A stretch of DNA of 64,000 nucleotides from Nigrospora sphaerica (lineage: Eukaryota > Ascomycota > Sordariomycetes > Amphisphaeriales > Apiosporaceae). Position numbers and translations under genes: made by a program. How positions within the stretch are numbered: the first letter of the stretch is position 1; each line of letters starts with the position of its first letter. Location of the stretch: assembly GCA_018287875.1 (NCBI GenBank), contig JAGVVL010000013.1:1178001-1242000 (forward strand), written 5' to 3'. Under the pieces are notes generated by a model. The model made no database searches. It was not told where the DNA came from and saw only the letters and a list, made by a program, of their open reading frames with translations. This document shows, piece after piece, positions 22,234-32,958 of this stretch.

Positions 22234-23379
22234 GACAAGGGGACACGTTCTCTTGCCCGAAGATCCGTCCATCTCTCACTTGTCATTGCCCCCCGGATGT
22301 GCATGTTGATTCGCGAAGTGGACGCCCGTCAGACGTGGGTGCGCCTTGGTACTGTTAATTAAGTTTCTGTCTCTCTTATACTGTTTTGATAGTTAGTCGG
22401 TGAGTACAATGATAACTGACTTACCAACGCAGCTCAGCAGTAACGGCAACGTGTCTTTCATCTTGAGGGCCGTATGAAGAATTGCGAAACGATCCTTAGG
22501 GGTTGGCGCTACATTGCTTTGCGGGGTAATCGAATGCCAGGTCCTCTGCCGACAGCGTTGCCGTAAACGTGTTAGATGTCTGCCTCCGTGTAGGAACGCC
22601 CACGATCACGACCAAAGACCTGGCTAGATCTGCCGCCGCTTGTGGCGCCCACCAAGCAGCGGGGCGTCAATCCGCCCGGCGGGTTTACTGAATTGAGGTC
22701 CGGTTGAGACTTGCTATCGACGAACTTCATGAGGATTATAAGAATTTACTCTAGTGGGGCTAAACCTAGTAGGAGGGCATTTGAACTGTTCCGTACGTCT
22801 CCACCAGACTAATGTACAATGACGAGGAATGACTATGTCATTCTGTAGACCGCGTAGGCTTTAACAAGGTGGACATAGTTGGATCACTTATACTATCCGC
22901 TGTGTCTTCCCGTCGGTAATACCGTCTCACCCCCTCACTCTCTTCTCCAACAAATCCACCAGTATCGAACACGACGTGGATTCATCGCCGCGGAGTGGAC
23001 CATGACACAATTCGCGGCCAGTAGCGTCGCGGAAAGGGAAACAATTCCGGCAACCAACATCACCGCAGATGGCCCAATAACAGCAGCCGCCACGTTCAAC
23101 TACCTGAACCTGTTAACGATGCAACTGACAGACTACACCTACCGTGGCGGGACTGGTGGTAAAAAGAAAGCTGAGAGGGTACAGAATTTACAAGATCCAG
23201 GTCGCTTTCAACAACGTCCGAGATGCCGCAAGGCTTGGTTCAGGCAACACTATCATATAGTGTGTGCTTCATCGTCGTCGCCTCCGTCGCGGCATCCGAT
23301 CTTTCGTTGGCACAGGAGCTTCTGTTGTTAGAGGAAGCAAAAATAATACTGTCCTCAAAAGTGAAGAGGACAGCATCTA
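22234..23379. other. intergenic region
   Basis: A 150-codon plus-strand ORF (22879-23331) runs through it but shows no domain, no signal peptide and biased composition, so I do not call it a gene. Nothing else seen before the tRNA. Confidence 0.35.
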
Positions 23380-23453
23380 TGACTCGGCTGGGGTTCGATC
23401 CCAGGACCTTCAGTGTGTTAGACTGACGTGATAACCAACTACACCACCAAGCC
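23380..23453 (-). tRNA. tRNA-Val (AAC)
   Basis: Read on the minus strand, GGCTTGG and CCGAGTC form the 7-bp acceptor stem (with G-U pairs), followed by discriminator A. The D arm is GTAGTTGGTTATC. The anticodon arm TCAGT-CTAACAC-ACTGA gives anticodon AAC. The T arm is CTGGG-ATCGAAC-CCCAG. A/B-box-like internal promoter elements (TAGTTGGT, GGATCGAAC) are present. No intron. Confidence 0.93.
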
Positions 23454-26400
23454 CCGATTTATGAAAGGAAACCGGTCTTTCGTAGCTTGTGAAGGCTGTG
23501 GTTACGGTGGGTGTCGGCGGGGGAGTCGGCTCAGTTCTTACTGCTCGAAAGAGCGGGTCGCTTGTTTAATGAGAAGAGTGCTTATTTCATATTGAGCGAG
23601 GTAGGAGACGATTTGAGGTCAAAGCCTGGTAGTTGTAGCAGACATTTTTTAGGGCGACAGGGGCCACAAACGGACAAGAGGGAAGGAAAGAAGAGACAGC
23701 CAAGAGCGAAAGAGAAGGAAGGAACTAAAGTGCTTATTAATTGCTGGATTGATTTCGATGGGATGGAGTGTGCCGAGGTTCGATTCGTGGAACACCAAAT
23801 GAACGCATGAGTGAGGGGCAGCCGAAGTGGCAGGTACGGACTTGAGAAACTCAACGCCTCATAAGATTAAATGAGGCCGTGCGAAAACGGTCCATCATGA
23901 GACAAGGTGACGCCGCGGGACGGGCTGCAGGTAGTAATGGAAAATGGGGAATGCGACGGCGGACTCACCTAGTTGTGGGAATTCATCGGCAGGGCTGCAT
24001 GAACAAAGGGCTTGGCCATGGAACACGATGTACTCTTTACCCCTTCCGGGCGGATGACCAGTTGCGGTGGCGTTGCCGCCATGAAAAGACATAAGATGAG
24101 GATGATTCATGGCTGGCAAGACAGTTCGACCGCCCACCAAAGGTTCATAGCGACGAGGCGGCGGGAGATGGCCTGAAGGACGAGGTACGTCCTTAAAACT
24201 TTCATCACATGTTGAGAATTTGTGCCTAAGGTACAAATTTAAAACAATCATTCTAAAGGTGCTTCATCGCCCTGTTATCCCCGCCGGGTACTTGGGACAT
24301 TCATTTCCATGGTCAAGCTTCAATCGGCTCTCTCACGTTAGCGGCCTGTTGCCCTTCATTATCACCTGCGCCATGTACGAGGGTGGGATACGACTCTACG
24401 ACCCTAATACGGCTTCCTCTCCCAAGTAATTGTCTTATCGTTGCTCGAAGCCGCATAGTTCCCGTTTTCCCTACTGTCGTTGAGATGTTGGGCTTCGTGG
24501 TAGTCGTGCAATGTCTTATTCTATTCAGGTAAGCGAACCAATTATCACATACGACCACAGCTTCCAGAAAACTCGGGATCCCGTCCGCTCTCCCATAGAT
24601 AAGCTGGAAAGCGCCGAATTAGTACTAGGGTCGGTGACGACCTGGGAATCCTCGGTGTTGTATGTTTTGCTTTTTGCCCTCCCATGGACTCACCCCGAGA
24701 AACTGGTGTGAACGCACGCGCTGCCTTGTGGCCATAGTATAGGCCATTTTGGCTACTTCACAAGTCGCAGTGCTCAGGGGCTATGTCCCGTAAGGCTGAC
24801 GACTCTCGTGTCCACGAGACGTGACGACGTTATGATCATACACATGGCATCCAAGCCGTGTTGGTTTTTATTTTTATAATTTTCTTTTTATAAAAAATTA
24901 TCTTCCCTAACAGTCGCGTATCCCCGTCAGCGCCCTGGGAATCCAAAGCTCTCTGTTGTTTCCTTCCGTCCGCATGTCATGTCTCCTGCTCCGATTCTAC
25001 CGCCAGTTCAGCCTGTCGCAGACAGGCCACCAGCCGGATTCCTTGTGGTGCCACCTCTAATCCCCCATGTCCGGAACTATCCATTCGTTGTACGGGTCCC
25101 GCTCACTCTCAAACTTAAGCACCATGGCCGTCAGCTCTAACACGTATAGTAAACTCTGCGCAAGAGATCCGGTGGGTGCGAATAGCCTCCTTGGTCCGAC
25201 ACGTCGATGTTGGCCCGGATGCGTCGGATGTGTCGGGGAATGTCCCACCGTGACGGCGTGTTGAATACGTAGTAGAGACCAAAGCCGGGGTTTCGGCGGC
25301 CGTAAAGTGTTCTTGGACCAAGCCGTCCATCCTGGGCGGACGGGGTGGTTGTCGAGATAAGGAGAAAGCGTGGTGTTGGCGAGAGTGCCCGTGATGGAAA
25401 AACATGGAGGATCAGTCAGCCGGCCGCTGGGTATAACAAGACAACGCCACAGCAAGATAGTGTGTGACGCAGACCTGCCTCAGCGGATCATCGTTGTGAT
25501 GTCGCGTCCATCCGATGTCAAGTTCGCGAAACACGACCAGGCGGTTGCGTGCAGGCATTGACGTCGGAGGGAACGGCGACCGCCGTTTCGGCGTCGGCCC
25601 GGGCTGACCGACGTGCCCGGCGAGCAGGAGGGCGAGGCCAGCTGTGAGCCCGACGAGGGACGCGCCGTGCTGTTCGACGTGATGTACATGAGGCCGGCGG
25701 GGCCGCCGAAGATGACTAGTGTGTAGCACAGGAGGAGAAAGAGGGTGGTGACAGAAATAACAGCATTTGGAGCTTCCGTATCTGTGACGGCGGCTTCCAA
25801 GGGGTGCAACAGCCGGTGCTCGAGAACGACAGCGGCGATGCCACCAGTGGTCGAGATGTGGGTGAACTGAGGGAAAGAAATACGTAGGGTCGTGATGGGT
25901 TCACGACAGTCTAACAGTGGCGGAATGGGCGTGGGCGTGTGATAATAAGCTGTGTCTCAAATGACTGTCTGGGCTAGCATAATTGAGCGTTGAAGTTGTT
26001 GGTGGGTGGGTGCTTGGACAACTGCAGTTACGCGAAAAGAACTTAGCAGCCCAGATAATAGTAACCACGGTAAAATATTTCAAATTCCTGCTTGGGAAAC
26101 TCAACGGCCTCTGCCTTCACCTGGACGTCCATGTGGCATTGCCATCCCTAAGCTGTTGCCTACTGCCTCTCCCCAACAACACGAGGAGTCCAATATAAAA
26201 TATGGTCTTGTCATGTACGATGAAGGCGTTCGCCTCCCACAAGTCTGCGTAGCGCGTGCCTCGCGACGCCACGAAGCGTACTAGATCCCCGGCTCCTGTG
26301 TGCTGCCTGCCGTAATCAGCGGCGTAAAGAAGCCTCGGCGCCGGTATGTCGGACCCGAAGTTTCCTGATTCATATCACCTCAGGCTGGCTTGGAACGCAT

Positions 26401-27159
26401 GATTTGTGTGGGCCCTAGGCTCCGGGATTGCAGACGAACTGGCCCTAGTCTTGCAGTGAGATCACATGGTGACCAATCGTCTGTGGGGGGAACCGCGGAG
26501 ACTCAGCGCTATTTCCTCATGCCCCCATCAGCGCCCCCACGTATTGCGCTGCAGTCGAATATTCTGGCGTGGCAGGTCGAGGCCCTGCTTCTGATGGTGC
26601 AACTTTGCTGTTCCCGCTGCCTCATTTGGCCTTTCCTTGCAAGTCATACTGGGCGCCTCCTCATTGATTCGCTGGTTTCGGCACTAGCTTACCGAAAAAG
26701 CCCCAACAAAGCTCCGGCCCCCAAGGAAGCACAATCCAGAGTGCCATAAGTTTTTTCTTACAGCCCTAGGCACATTAACACCTCACGCAGCTCGGTTCAC
26801 CAACTTTAAGTCTGAGTCATGCGGCAATACATTCAAGAGAAAGTTGGTAAAAGAACCTAAAGGTGTAACGACCCTTAGCTTCTCCGTCTCCAACAGGCCG
26901 TAATATAATAGAAGTAAGCCTCGGACTCTAAAGGTTCTTCAGTGTAGAACAGCGACCGACTAAAGTTAGACTATACTCCAGCGCTAAACACACCCAAAGC
27001 AAGAATAGGACATGTGATATTGCAGATAGCTTTCCTCGAGACGCCTTCTACCGTTATGTAAACCTTGAGCGCCCCTCCGGGCTTTCTCACTTGGCTTTTA
27101 TTTACAAGCCCCCTATCAAGCGTTCCTAATTCTTCAACTTTGACACACACATTGCCACT
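23454..27159. other. 3.7-kb gene-poor region
   Basis: Many short ORFs on both strands. The only stretch with some protein character is on the minus strand at about 25880-25690, with a hydrophobic segment LFLLLCYTLVIFGGPAGL, but its frame breaks and I cannot assign it. AT-rich low-complexity DNA lies at 24870-24905. No repeats shared with the transposon nests were seen. Confidence 0.35.
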
Positions 27160-29076
27160 ATGCCTTTGACGACCATGCCTCCCACTTTCAAGTTGCCGGA
27201 ATACACAGCTTCGGCATCTGCGTCGTCGAGAATTACGAAGGAGTACAAGACGCGCCAAATGAAGCGCATCATCATCTGCGTTGATGGCACGTGGCTGAAC
27301 GCCGATGGCACATGGGCAGGGCCGGTCATGGCCTGCCTCGGTCGAAATTTGGGCTTACCGGTCAAGCCATCAAATGTGCATACCATTGCCAGCGCCATTG
27401 CTCCTACGGGCGTGACTGCGGACGGCAAGCTGGTAACGCAGGTTGTGTATTACTCTCCCGGGCTGGGCGCGGGCGATCTGATTGGCCAGAAAGTTTTGTC
27501 CGGTAGGGATCTGTGCTTTCCTCTGTTTGCAACAAATCTCCTGCTTGTGCTGTGTTACTCAAGTAGTCCTAGGGGGGTTTGGCTGGGGCCTGGACAAGCA
27601 CATCCGCCAGCTGTACCAATTCCTCGTCAACAACTATGAAAAAGACGACGAACTGTTCTTCTTCGGCTTCTCGCGGGGCGCCTACACGGTCCGCTGCCTC
27701 GCCGGGCTCGTAACTGACGTGGGCATCTTGGATCCCAAATACATGGGTTCTTTCGGCCGCATATGGGAAGCGTACTGCCACTATGGTGAAGACTGGTCCG
27801 AGCAAATGACCGACGGAACAGAAGCCGACTTGCACCAAGATGTGAAAATCAAGTTGGTCGGCGTTTGGGACACGGTCGCGGCCATTGTTAGTGTAGTGTC
27901 TTGGACCGACACTTTCGACACCGTCTAACGCATGTCTAGGGATTGCCTGACTATCCAATCCTGAAATTCCTCAAAAGATGGGGCCTGGATCCACGCGAAT
28001 GGTTTGCCTTCCACAATCCCAATCTATCCCCCGGTCGGTATAGTACTGGTGTTTTTCAGGCCCATTCAACAGTCTCTGACATTTGGGCCCTAGGAATCGA
28101 GCATGCCTACGGAGCTCTGGCCCTGGATGAAGAAAGAATGACGTTCCCTGCCCTACTCTGGGACGAGAATTCCATAGGCCAAGGCACAAAATTAGAACAA
28201 TGCTGGTTTCCCGGCGTTCATGGAAACATTGGCGGCCAGGCCGAATCTCCTTCCTCGAAGGGCGACCATAGGGAAATTGGGTATAAAAATCTGGCTTGGA
28301 TGGTAATCCGGCCCCGTGCTGAATAATTTGCCGGAAATCGCGTATTTTAGCTAACCCTGAAGCAGATGGACAACACCTCCACAATGCTTACCTACCGAAA
28401 GAGTATGGTCCAAAAGATCTGTCACGAACATCAAGACTTTCGCAGAATACCAACAGTACGGGGCTGGGGCTTGGGACCAATTGTAAGCAATTTCGCCGGC
28501 ATCCAGGGCAAGTTTTTTTTTTGGCTTTTGGGTGTACAACACCGCGAGCCTGGAAGCTGCCAGATTCCTATCCATGCTCGTACAGCAGAGTCCTTCCACC
28601 CCATGGTTCGCCTCCGCCACGAGGATCCAAGTACCGAGTGGAACCCACCGCCAATCAAAGGATGGAAGTACAATTTGGAACACAATGGCTATGTCTGGAG
28701 ACCGCCGGTCACATCTCCGGCGAAATTTCAACATCCGATACCGGAATACCTAATGCGTGCGAACAAGGTAATGTACACGGTGGAAGTGACAGGCGACAGG
28801 CAATACTACCAATTCGACCTGGGAGAAGGCAGCCTGAGTCGGCACATGTGTCCCGAAGATATACTGGAGGGGCTAGACCGAGTCGCACCGCAAGGACTGC
28901 ACAAAGAGGCACCGAACGTTCTACACGAAGAGGCAGCGAACATGCCGCCTGAAGAGACACCAAATGAACAGAACGAAGGGGCACCAAGGCAGGCGGTGAA
29001 CCGACATGACTCTGCAGTCGAATTTGATGAGCCAGGGGGTTCAGCTAAGTCATCGCCGTCTCAACGTCCATCTTGA
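27160..29076 (+). CDS. DUF2235 / Tle1-type alpha-beta hydrolase
   Basis: Five exons: 27160-27502, 27567-27886, 27940-28033, 28094-28302, 28366-29076 (1677 nt, 558 aa). The N-terminal core has RIIICVDGTWLNADGTWA (oxyanion-side CVDGTW motif) and a serine nucleophile elbow GFSRGAYTVRCLAG. A later segment GIEHAYGALALDEER matches the family's conserved Asp-bearing loop, and HGNIGGQ holds the expected catalytic His. These are hallmarks of DUF2235, the fold of bacterial type VI phospholipase effectors Tle1, which is widespread and uncharacterised in filamentous fungi. Lipid hydrolysis is inferred. No signal peptide, so probably intracellular. The last 90 residues form a Glu/Pro-rich tail with degenerate repeats (LHKEAPN, LHEEAAN, PPEETPN). 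The third intron (60 nt) lacks stops and is in frame. The acceptor of intron 1 could be 6 nt further right. Confidence 0.88.
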
Positions 29077-29762
29077 TAGAACTGTATCCTTTCACTACTT
29101 ATACGCCTCATACAGCTCCTGTACTCCAACAGAGATGTCTACGGTGCGAGAGGAGCTCTATATGTTAGGATAGATTCAGGAATGAGGTGATGAGAGAATG
29201 ATTGTTGAAAGAGAAGGGGAGAGAAAATATGTACATGAGCGTTGAAATAAATAGAAATGACCCAGTCGCGTAACCGCGGAATGATTATTGCAACACCCCT
29301 AGTTTTCTTGAATCGTTTGTCTTACTCGTAGCTCGATGCAGAATTGGTCCATACGCAGCGAGTGTTTTATTCGCCACCTGGGTACTCCCACACCTAGCCG
29401 CAAGCGCCAGGATTCAACCCGGTAACTCCCGGACGTGATTTAACATCCTATCCAACATAGCATTAGGTGCTTTCTGTCACCTCCCGGGGACAAACTACCT
29501 GAGGGCGGCGACCAAGAGCGATCAGGGCTCGAGTTCGACCTCGTCGCGCAGCAGCCTCTCGGCTTCGAAGTCGTCGCCGCGGTCCAGTACCAGCCGTTTT
29601 CGACCTGGCTTCACCAGTCTCTGGGTGTGGTCGGTGAACAGGCTGTACCGTAGGCTGTGCGCTGCATGGCGGCGACTTAAAGCTTCAAACTATGCTGATT
29701 TTATCTATATTACCTTCGAATACGTTTCAGAAGTCGACTCAATTGTTTAATCTTTTAAGATA
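29077..29762. other. spacer left of the composite transposon
   Basis: Contains a short minus-strand coding-like tail (about 29670-29530, ending ELEP-stop) and, against the transposon edge, about 25 codons (LKASNYADFIYITFEYVSEVDSIV, then stop) that could be the 5' remnant of the BTB gene found on the other side. Both are too short to call. Confidence 0.3.
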
Positions 29763-30031
29763 GAGTACCCCCATTTGCCCCCCTTCCCCCACATTTGGCC
29801 CCCCCTCAAATATTTACCGCCATCCCAGGCACCCGAATGAAGATCTTCTATTTCTTCACCAGTTTTACTTTAAATGACCTATAATTTAATTTAAAAGTGT
29901 AATAATTAAAGATGAAGCCATATAACGAACAAGACCTATAAAGTGCTATCGATGCCGTCGCCGATAGGGCTTTAATCTATTAATCCGCTTATAAATATGA
30001 GGTACCGAGGTCAACATTTTGAAACCGAATT

Positions 30032-30244
30032 TGTAAGGGAGGAGGCGCTGGAGAGGTGCATCCGCAGGCTGGTCACCTGACCTGCGGTACAGACCCACCG
30101 GCAGCCTACTAGCGAGGAGCGGGCGCACTGCTGGCGCCCGACCTGAACTTGGATTCTGCAAGAATCAGTCTTGCAGTGGAATTGAGCCTGCCCTTCGCTA
30201 CCCTATACCTGACGGTGCCATTGTGATTCCTTCGGATCCTTACA
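30032..30244. repeat. 213-bp element with TGTAAGG...CCTTACA ends (copy a)
   Basis: TG...CA ends with 7-bp inverted termini and a 5-bp duplication GAATT (30027-30031, 30245-30249). The uninterrupted site is seen in the sister transposase at about 38934-38944. Other copies: 38966-39178, and inverted at 35550-36329. No coding capacity. The features fit a short solo LTR, or a MITE with 5-bp duplications. GC-rich, so inserted after most RIP of the host element. Confidence 0.85.
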
Positions 30245-30536
30245 GAATTAAAGGGCATTAACAGAGGTTAAAGGCTTTCGCATATTAGCAGAGGCTTAGA
30301 CCAGTCTAGGAAGAGCTACTTATAACTTAGATTCTAACCTAAGCTGCCCTAAGGCTTCCATCTTTACATGCCTAAGTTAAAGAGTTCGCTAAACGTATTC
30401 TTTAAGCTTAAGGTAATAGCGAGCTACTTAAAAAGGGGTAGCTATAAGTCTTCCTATATAGAAATCTAGCTATATAGGTTTAGAAGAGCCGGTTTATCGA
30501 CTTATGGCGTGTTAATAGCGCCTTAACCGAGGTAAT

Positions 30537-30852
30537 TGTTACAGGTTGGGACCTGGGAGAAAGGCTCAGGCGCACCTGGCCTGAGCGTCTCACGAACCCC
30601 TCATATGAGGCTCCGAGTAGGTCTCCCCATTCGAACGCCAGGCTAGTGGTCAAGACCTAGGAGGGGGGAGCTGAGCAGCGATCCGAACGTTCCGCTCCGA
30701 ACGTTCCGATCCGAACGTTCCGGTCCGGTCTCGCAAGATTTAACGAGACGCTGCGCCCGGCCTCCTGAGGACGATTCTCTTCTTTCTTTCCCATCTAGAA
30801 AATAAACAGCATTTGGCCCCTTCGATAGTGCTTCAAGGCTCAGCCTCTCACA
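30537..30852 (+). repeat. solo LTR of the 316-bp family
   Basis: TGTTACAGGTTGGGACC...CTCTCACA with perfect 5-bp duplication GTAAT (30532-30536, 30853-30857). Near-identical to 14760-15075 in reverse orientation, including the three GAACGTTC units. Confidence 0.92.
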
Positions 30853-30920
30853 GTAATTCGCTTTTAATTCCAATATCTTTAGTTGCCAGAGATTTAAAAG
30901 ATAAAGCCGGTTAACCACTA

Positions 30921-32778
30921 ACGTAGATGACAAGCGAGTGGCGCAGACAAGCGAGTGGCGCACTTACCGCCAAATGGCGCCAATTCAACTTTAAGACACT
31001 ACATAACCATAAATAAACATGGAGACCGCGTCGAAAGAAAGCCAGATGGTTCTTGCTATCCAATCTCTCTAAAACGACCCCAATCTTACCCGCAGAGCCG
31101 CGGCTAGGACATATAACGTCTCCGAAACCTCACTACGTCGAAGAATAAACGGAACACGCGCCCGGCAAAACACGCGCCCTAACAGCACTCGATTAACGGA
31201 GCTAGAAGAGAATGTGATTGTCACATATATAATGGACCTGGATTCGCGGGGATTCGCGCCCCAGATGCCTGATGTGGAAGAGATAGCCAATGTTATTCTC
31301 GCGGAGTGCGACGCGTCACGCGTCGGGATACACTGGGCCTCGAACTTCGTGAAGCGACAACCCTAACTTAAGACGCGTCTTTCTCGTGCATACGACTACT
31401 AGAGGGCCCTCTACGAGGACCCTAAAAGATCGCGGCTTAGTTCGAGCTTTTCCGCAACATGAGGGCAACGTACGGTATCCTTAACAAGGATCTGTACAAT
31501 TTCGACGAGACTGGCTTTATGATAGGCCAGATCACGTCCTCTATGGTTGTTATAGGCGCCGACCGCAGCGGCAAACGAAAGAAAGTCCAGCCTGGTAATC
31601 GAGAATGGGCTACCGTAATCCAGGGCGTGTGTGCGGACGGCTGGTGCGTCCCGCCATTCGTAGCAGTGAAGGGCAAGAACTATCTCGCGAACTGGTACGC
31701 CGATAGCACCTTACCACGCGACTGGGTGATTAAACCAACCTCTAATGGATGGACCGACAATAAGACAGGGCTAGACTGGATTCGGCATTTCGATAAACAC
31801 ACTACCGCGTGTATAAAGGGCACATATCGAATGTTGATCATCGACGGGCACGAGAGCCACGTTTCGGCCGATTTCAGGCTTTCTGTAAGGAGAAGAGCAT
31901 TATCACGGTCTCAATGCCTCCTTATTCGTCACATCTACTCCAGCCTCTTAACGTTGGATGTTTTGGACCATTGAAGCGGGCGTACGGTCGCGAAATCGAA
32001 GGGTTTATAAAGGCACACGTGAACCATATTACGAAGGCCGAGTTCCTCATCGCCTTCCACGCCGCGTTTGTTAAGATTTTTACACCCGAAAACGTCAAAT
32101 CCGGATTCCGCGGGGCTGGTTTAGTCCCTCTTAACCCGGACAAGGTCATCTCGAAGCTCGACGTGAAGTTATCAACGCCTTCGCCGACTGGAAGCCTCTT
32201 GGCTGCGACTATCCCTTTGGCCTCCTAAACGCCGCATAACCCGACCGAGGCAACTTCGCAAACCGATTTTATTCAAAGCCGAATCCGCCGTCACCAGGGA
32301 AGCTCTCCGACACCGATTTTATCGGCAGTCGACCAGTTTACGAAGGGTGCAATGGCGATAATACACGAGAACGCCCTTTTACAGGCGGAGGTTAAGACAC
32401 TTCGAGAGGCGAATTCTAGCCTCGCAAAACGTCGGAAAGCGAAGAAAACACGTCTACGGTAAGGAGGAACACTCGAGATTGGCGAGGGATTAGATCTTTT
32501 AGATCAAAAGGACGTGGATACGCAGTTAAGGGAGGCAACACGTGCGAGTAGTAGTCGCGTAAGGAGGGCGCAACCGTGCGAACAGCGTTGTGGTATCTGC
32601 GGAAACACCGGTCATAATGCACGTACTTGTGAAATAGATGTAGAAACCTCCTGAGAGTCATATTCCGATTAGTTTGAATTGATTTACGGCGTTGTGGTTG
32701 CATAATTAATTGATTTCTCGTGGAGATACCGAAAGGTGCGCCACTCGCTTGTCTGCGCCACTCGCTTGTCATCTACGT
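30921..32778 (+). mobile_element. pogo-like DNA transposon T1 (1.86 kb)
   Basis: Long perfect TIRs starting ACGTAGATGACAAGCG, flanked by TA duplications (30919-30920, 32779-32780). Inside the TIR the 17-mer GACAAGCGAGTGGCGCA occurs twice in tandem, at both ends. It contains a transposase pseudogene on the plus strand and is inserted in the first catalytic block of the host transposase. It is the least decayed of three copies in the window. Confidence 0.95.
31019..32654 (+). pseudogene. T1 transposase (HTH, DDE_1, C-terminal zinc knuckle), broken
   Basis: Starts METASKESQMVLAIQSL. Order: HTH block (RRAAARTYNVSETSLRRRI), second HTH region (SRVGIHWASNFVKRQP), DDE domain with YNFDETGF, LIIDGHESHVSADF and SHLLQPLNVGCFGPLKRAYG, then a charged coiled stretch and a CCHC knuckle CGICGNTGHNARTCEI. 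Two single-base deletions (about 31432 and 31870), shown by comparison with T2, change frame twice. In-frame TAA/TAG stand at Gln positions near 31070, 31360 and 31398 and at a Trp near 31438. The third acidic position is Asn in PLNVGCF. Not functional as it stands. Confidence 0.88.
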
Positions 32779-32958
32779 TATAATATGAATAAAGTAGAAC
32801 TCTTTAAACGTGCTAAATTAAACGGTCTAATACTTAAAGGTTTTAAAAACGCTTAATTTAAAAAATAGCCTATTTCTTATACTTAGACCTTTTTTATTAA
32901 ATATATCTCTATTTAAAGCCAAGCTTTATCTTAATTAGTCATTTTTAAAGGTAAAATA

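Noticed and set aside
22879..23331. 150-codon plus-strand ORF upstream of the tRNA
   Set aside because: No signal peptide, domain or paralogue; amino-acid composition looks random.
25057..25904. Possible degraded membrane-protein gene on the minus strand
   Set aside because: One hydrophobic stretch and broken frames only; no family recognised and no splice model that joins them.
26390..26749. 119-codon plus-strand ORF
   Set aside because: No domain, no conserved start context, and low-complexity content.
29381..29480. tRNA-like sequence (GGGTTGAATCC and a 5-bp stem) on the minus strand
   Set aside because: Candidate anticodon loop has eight bases, T stem pairs poorly and no acceptor stem closes.
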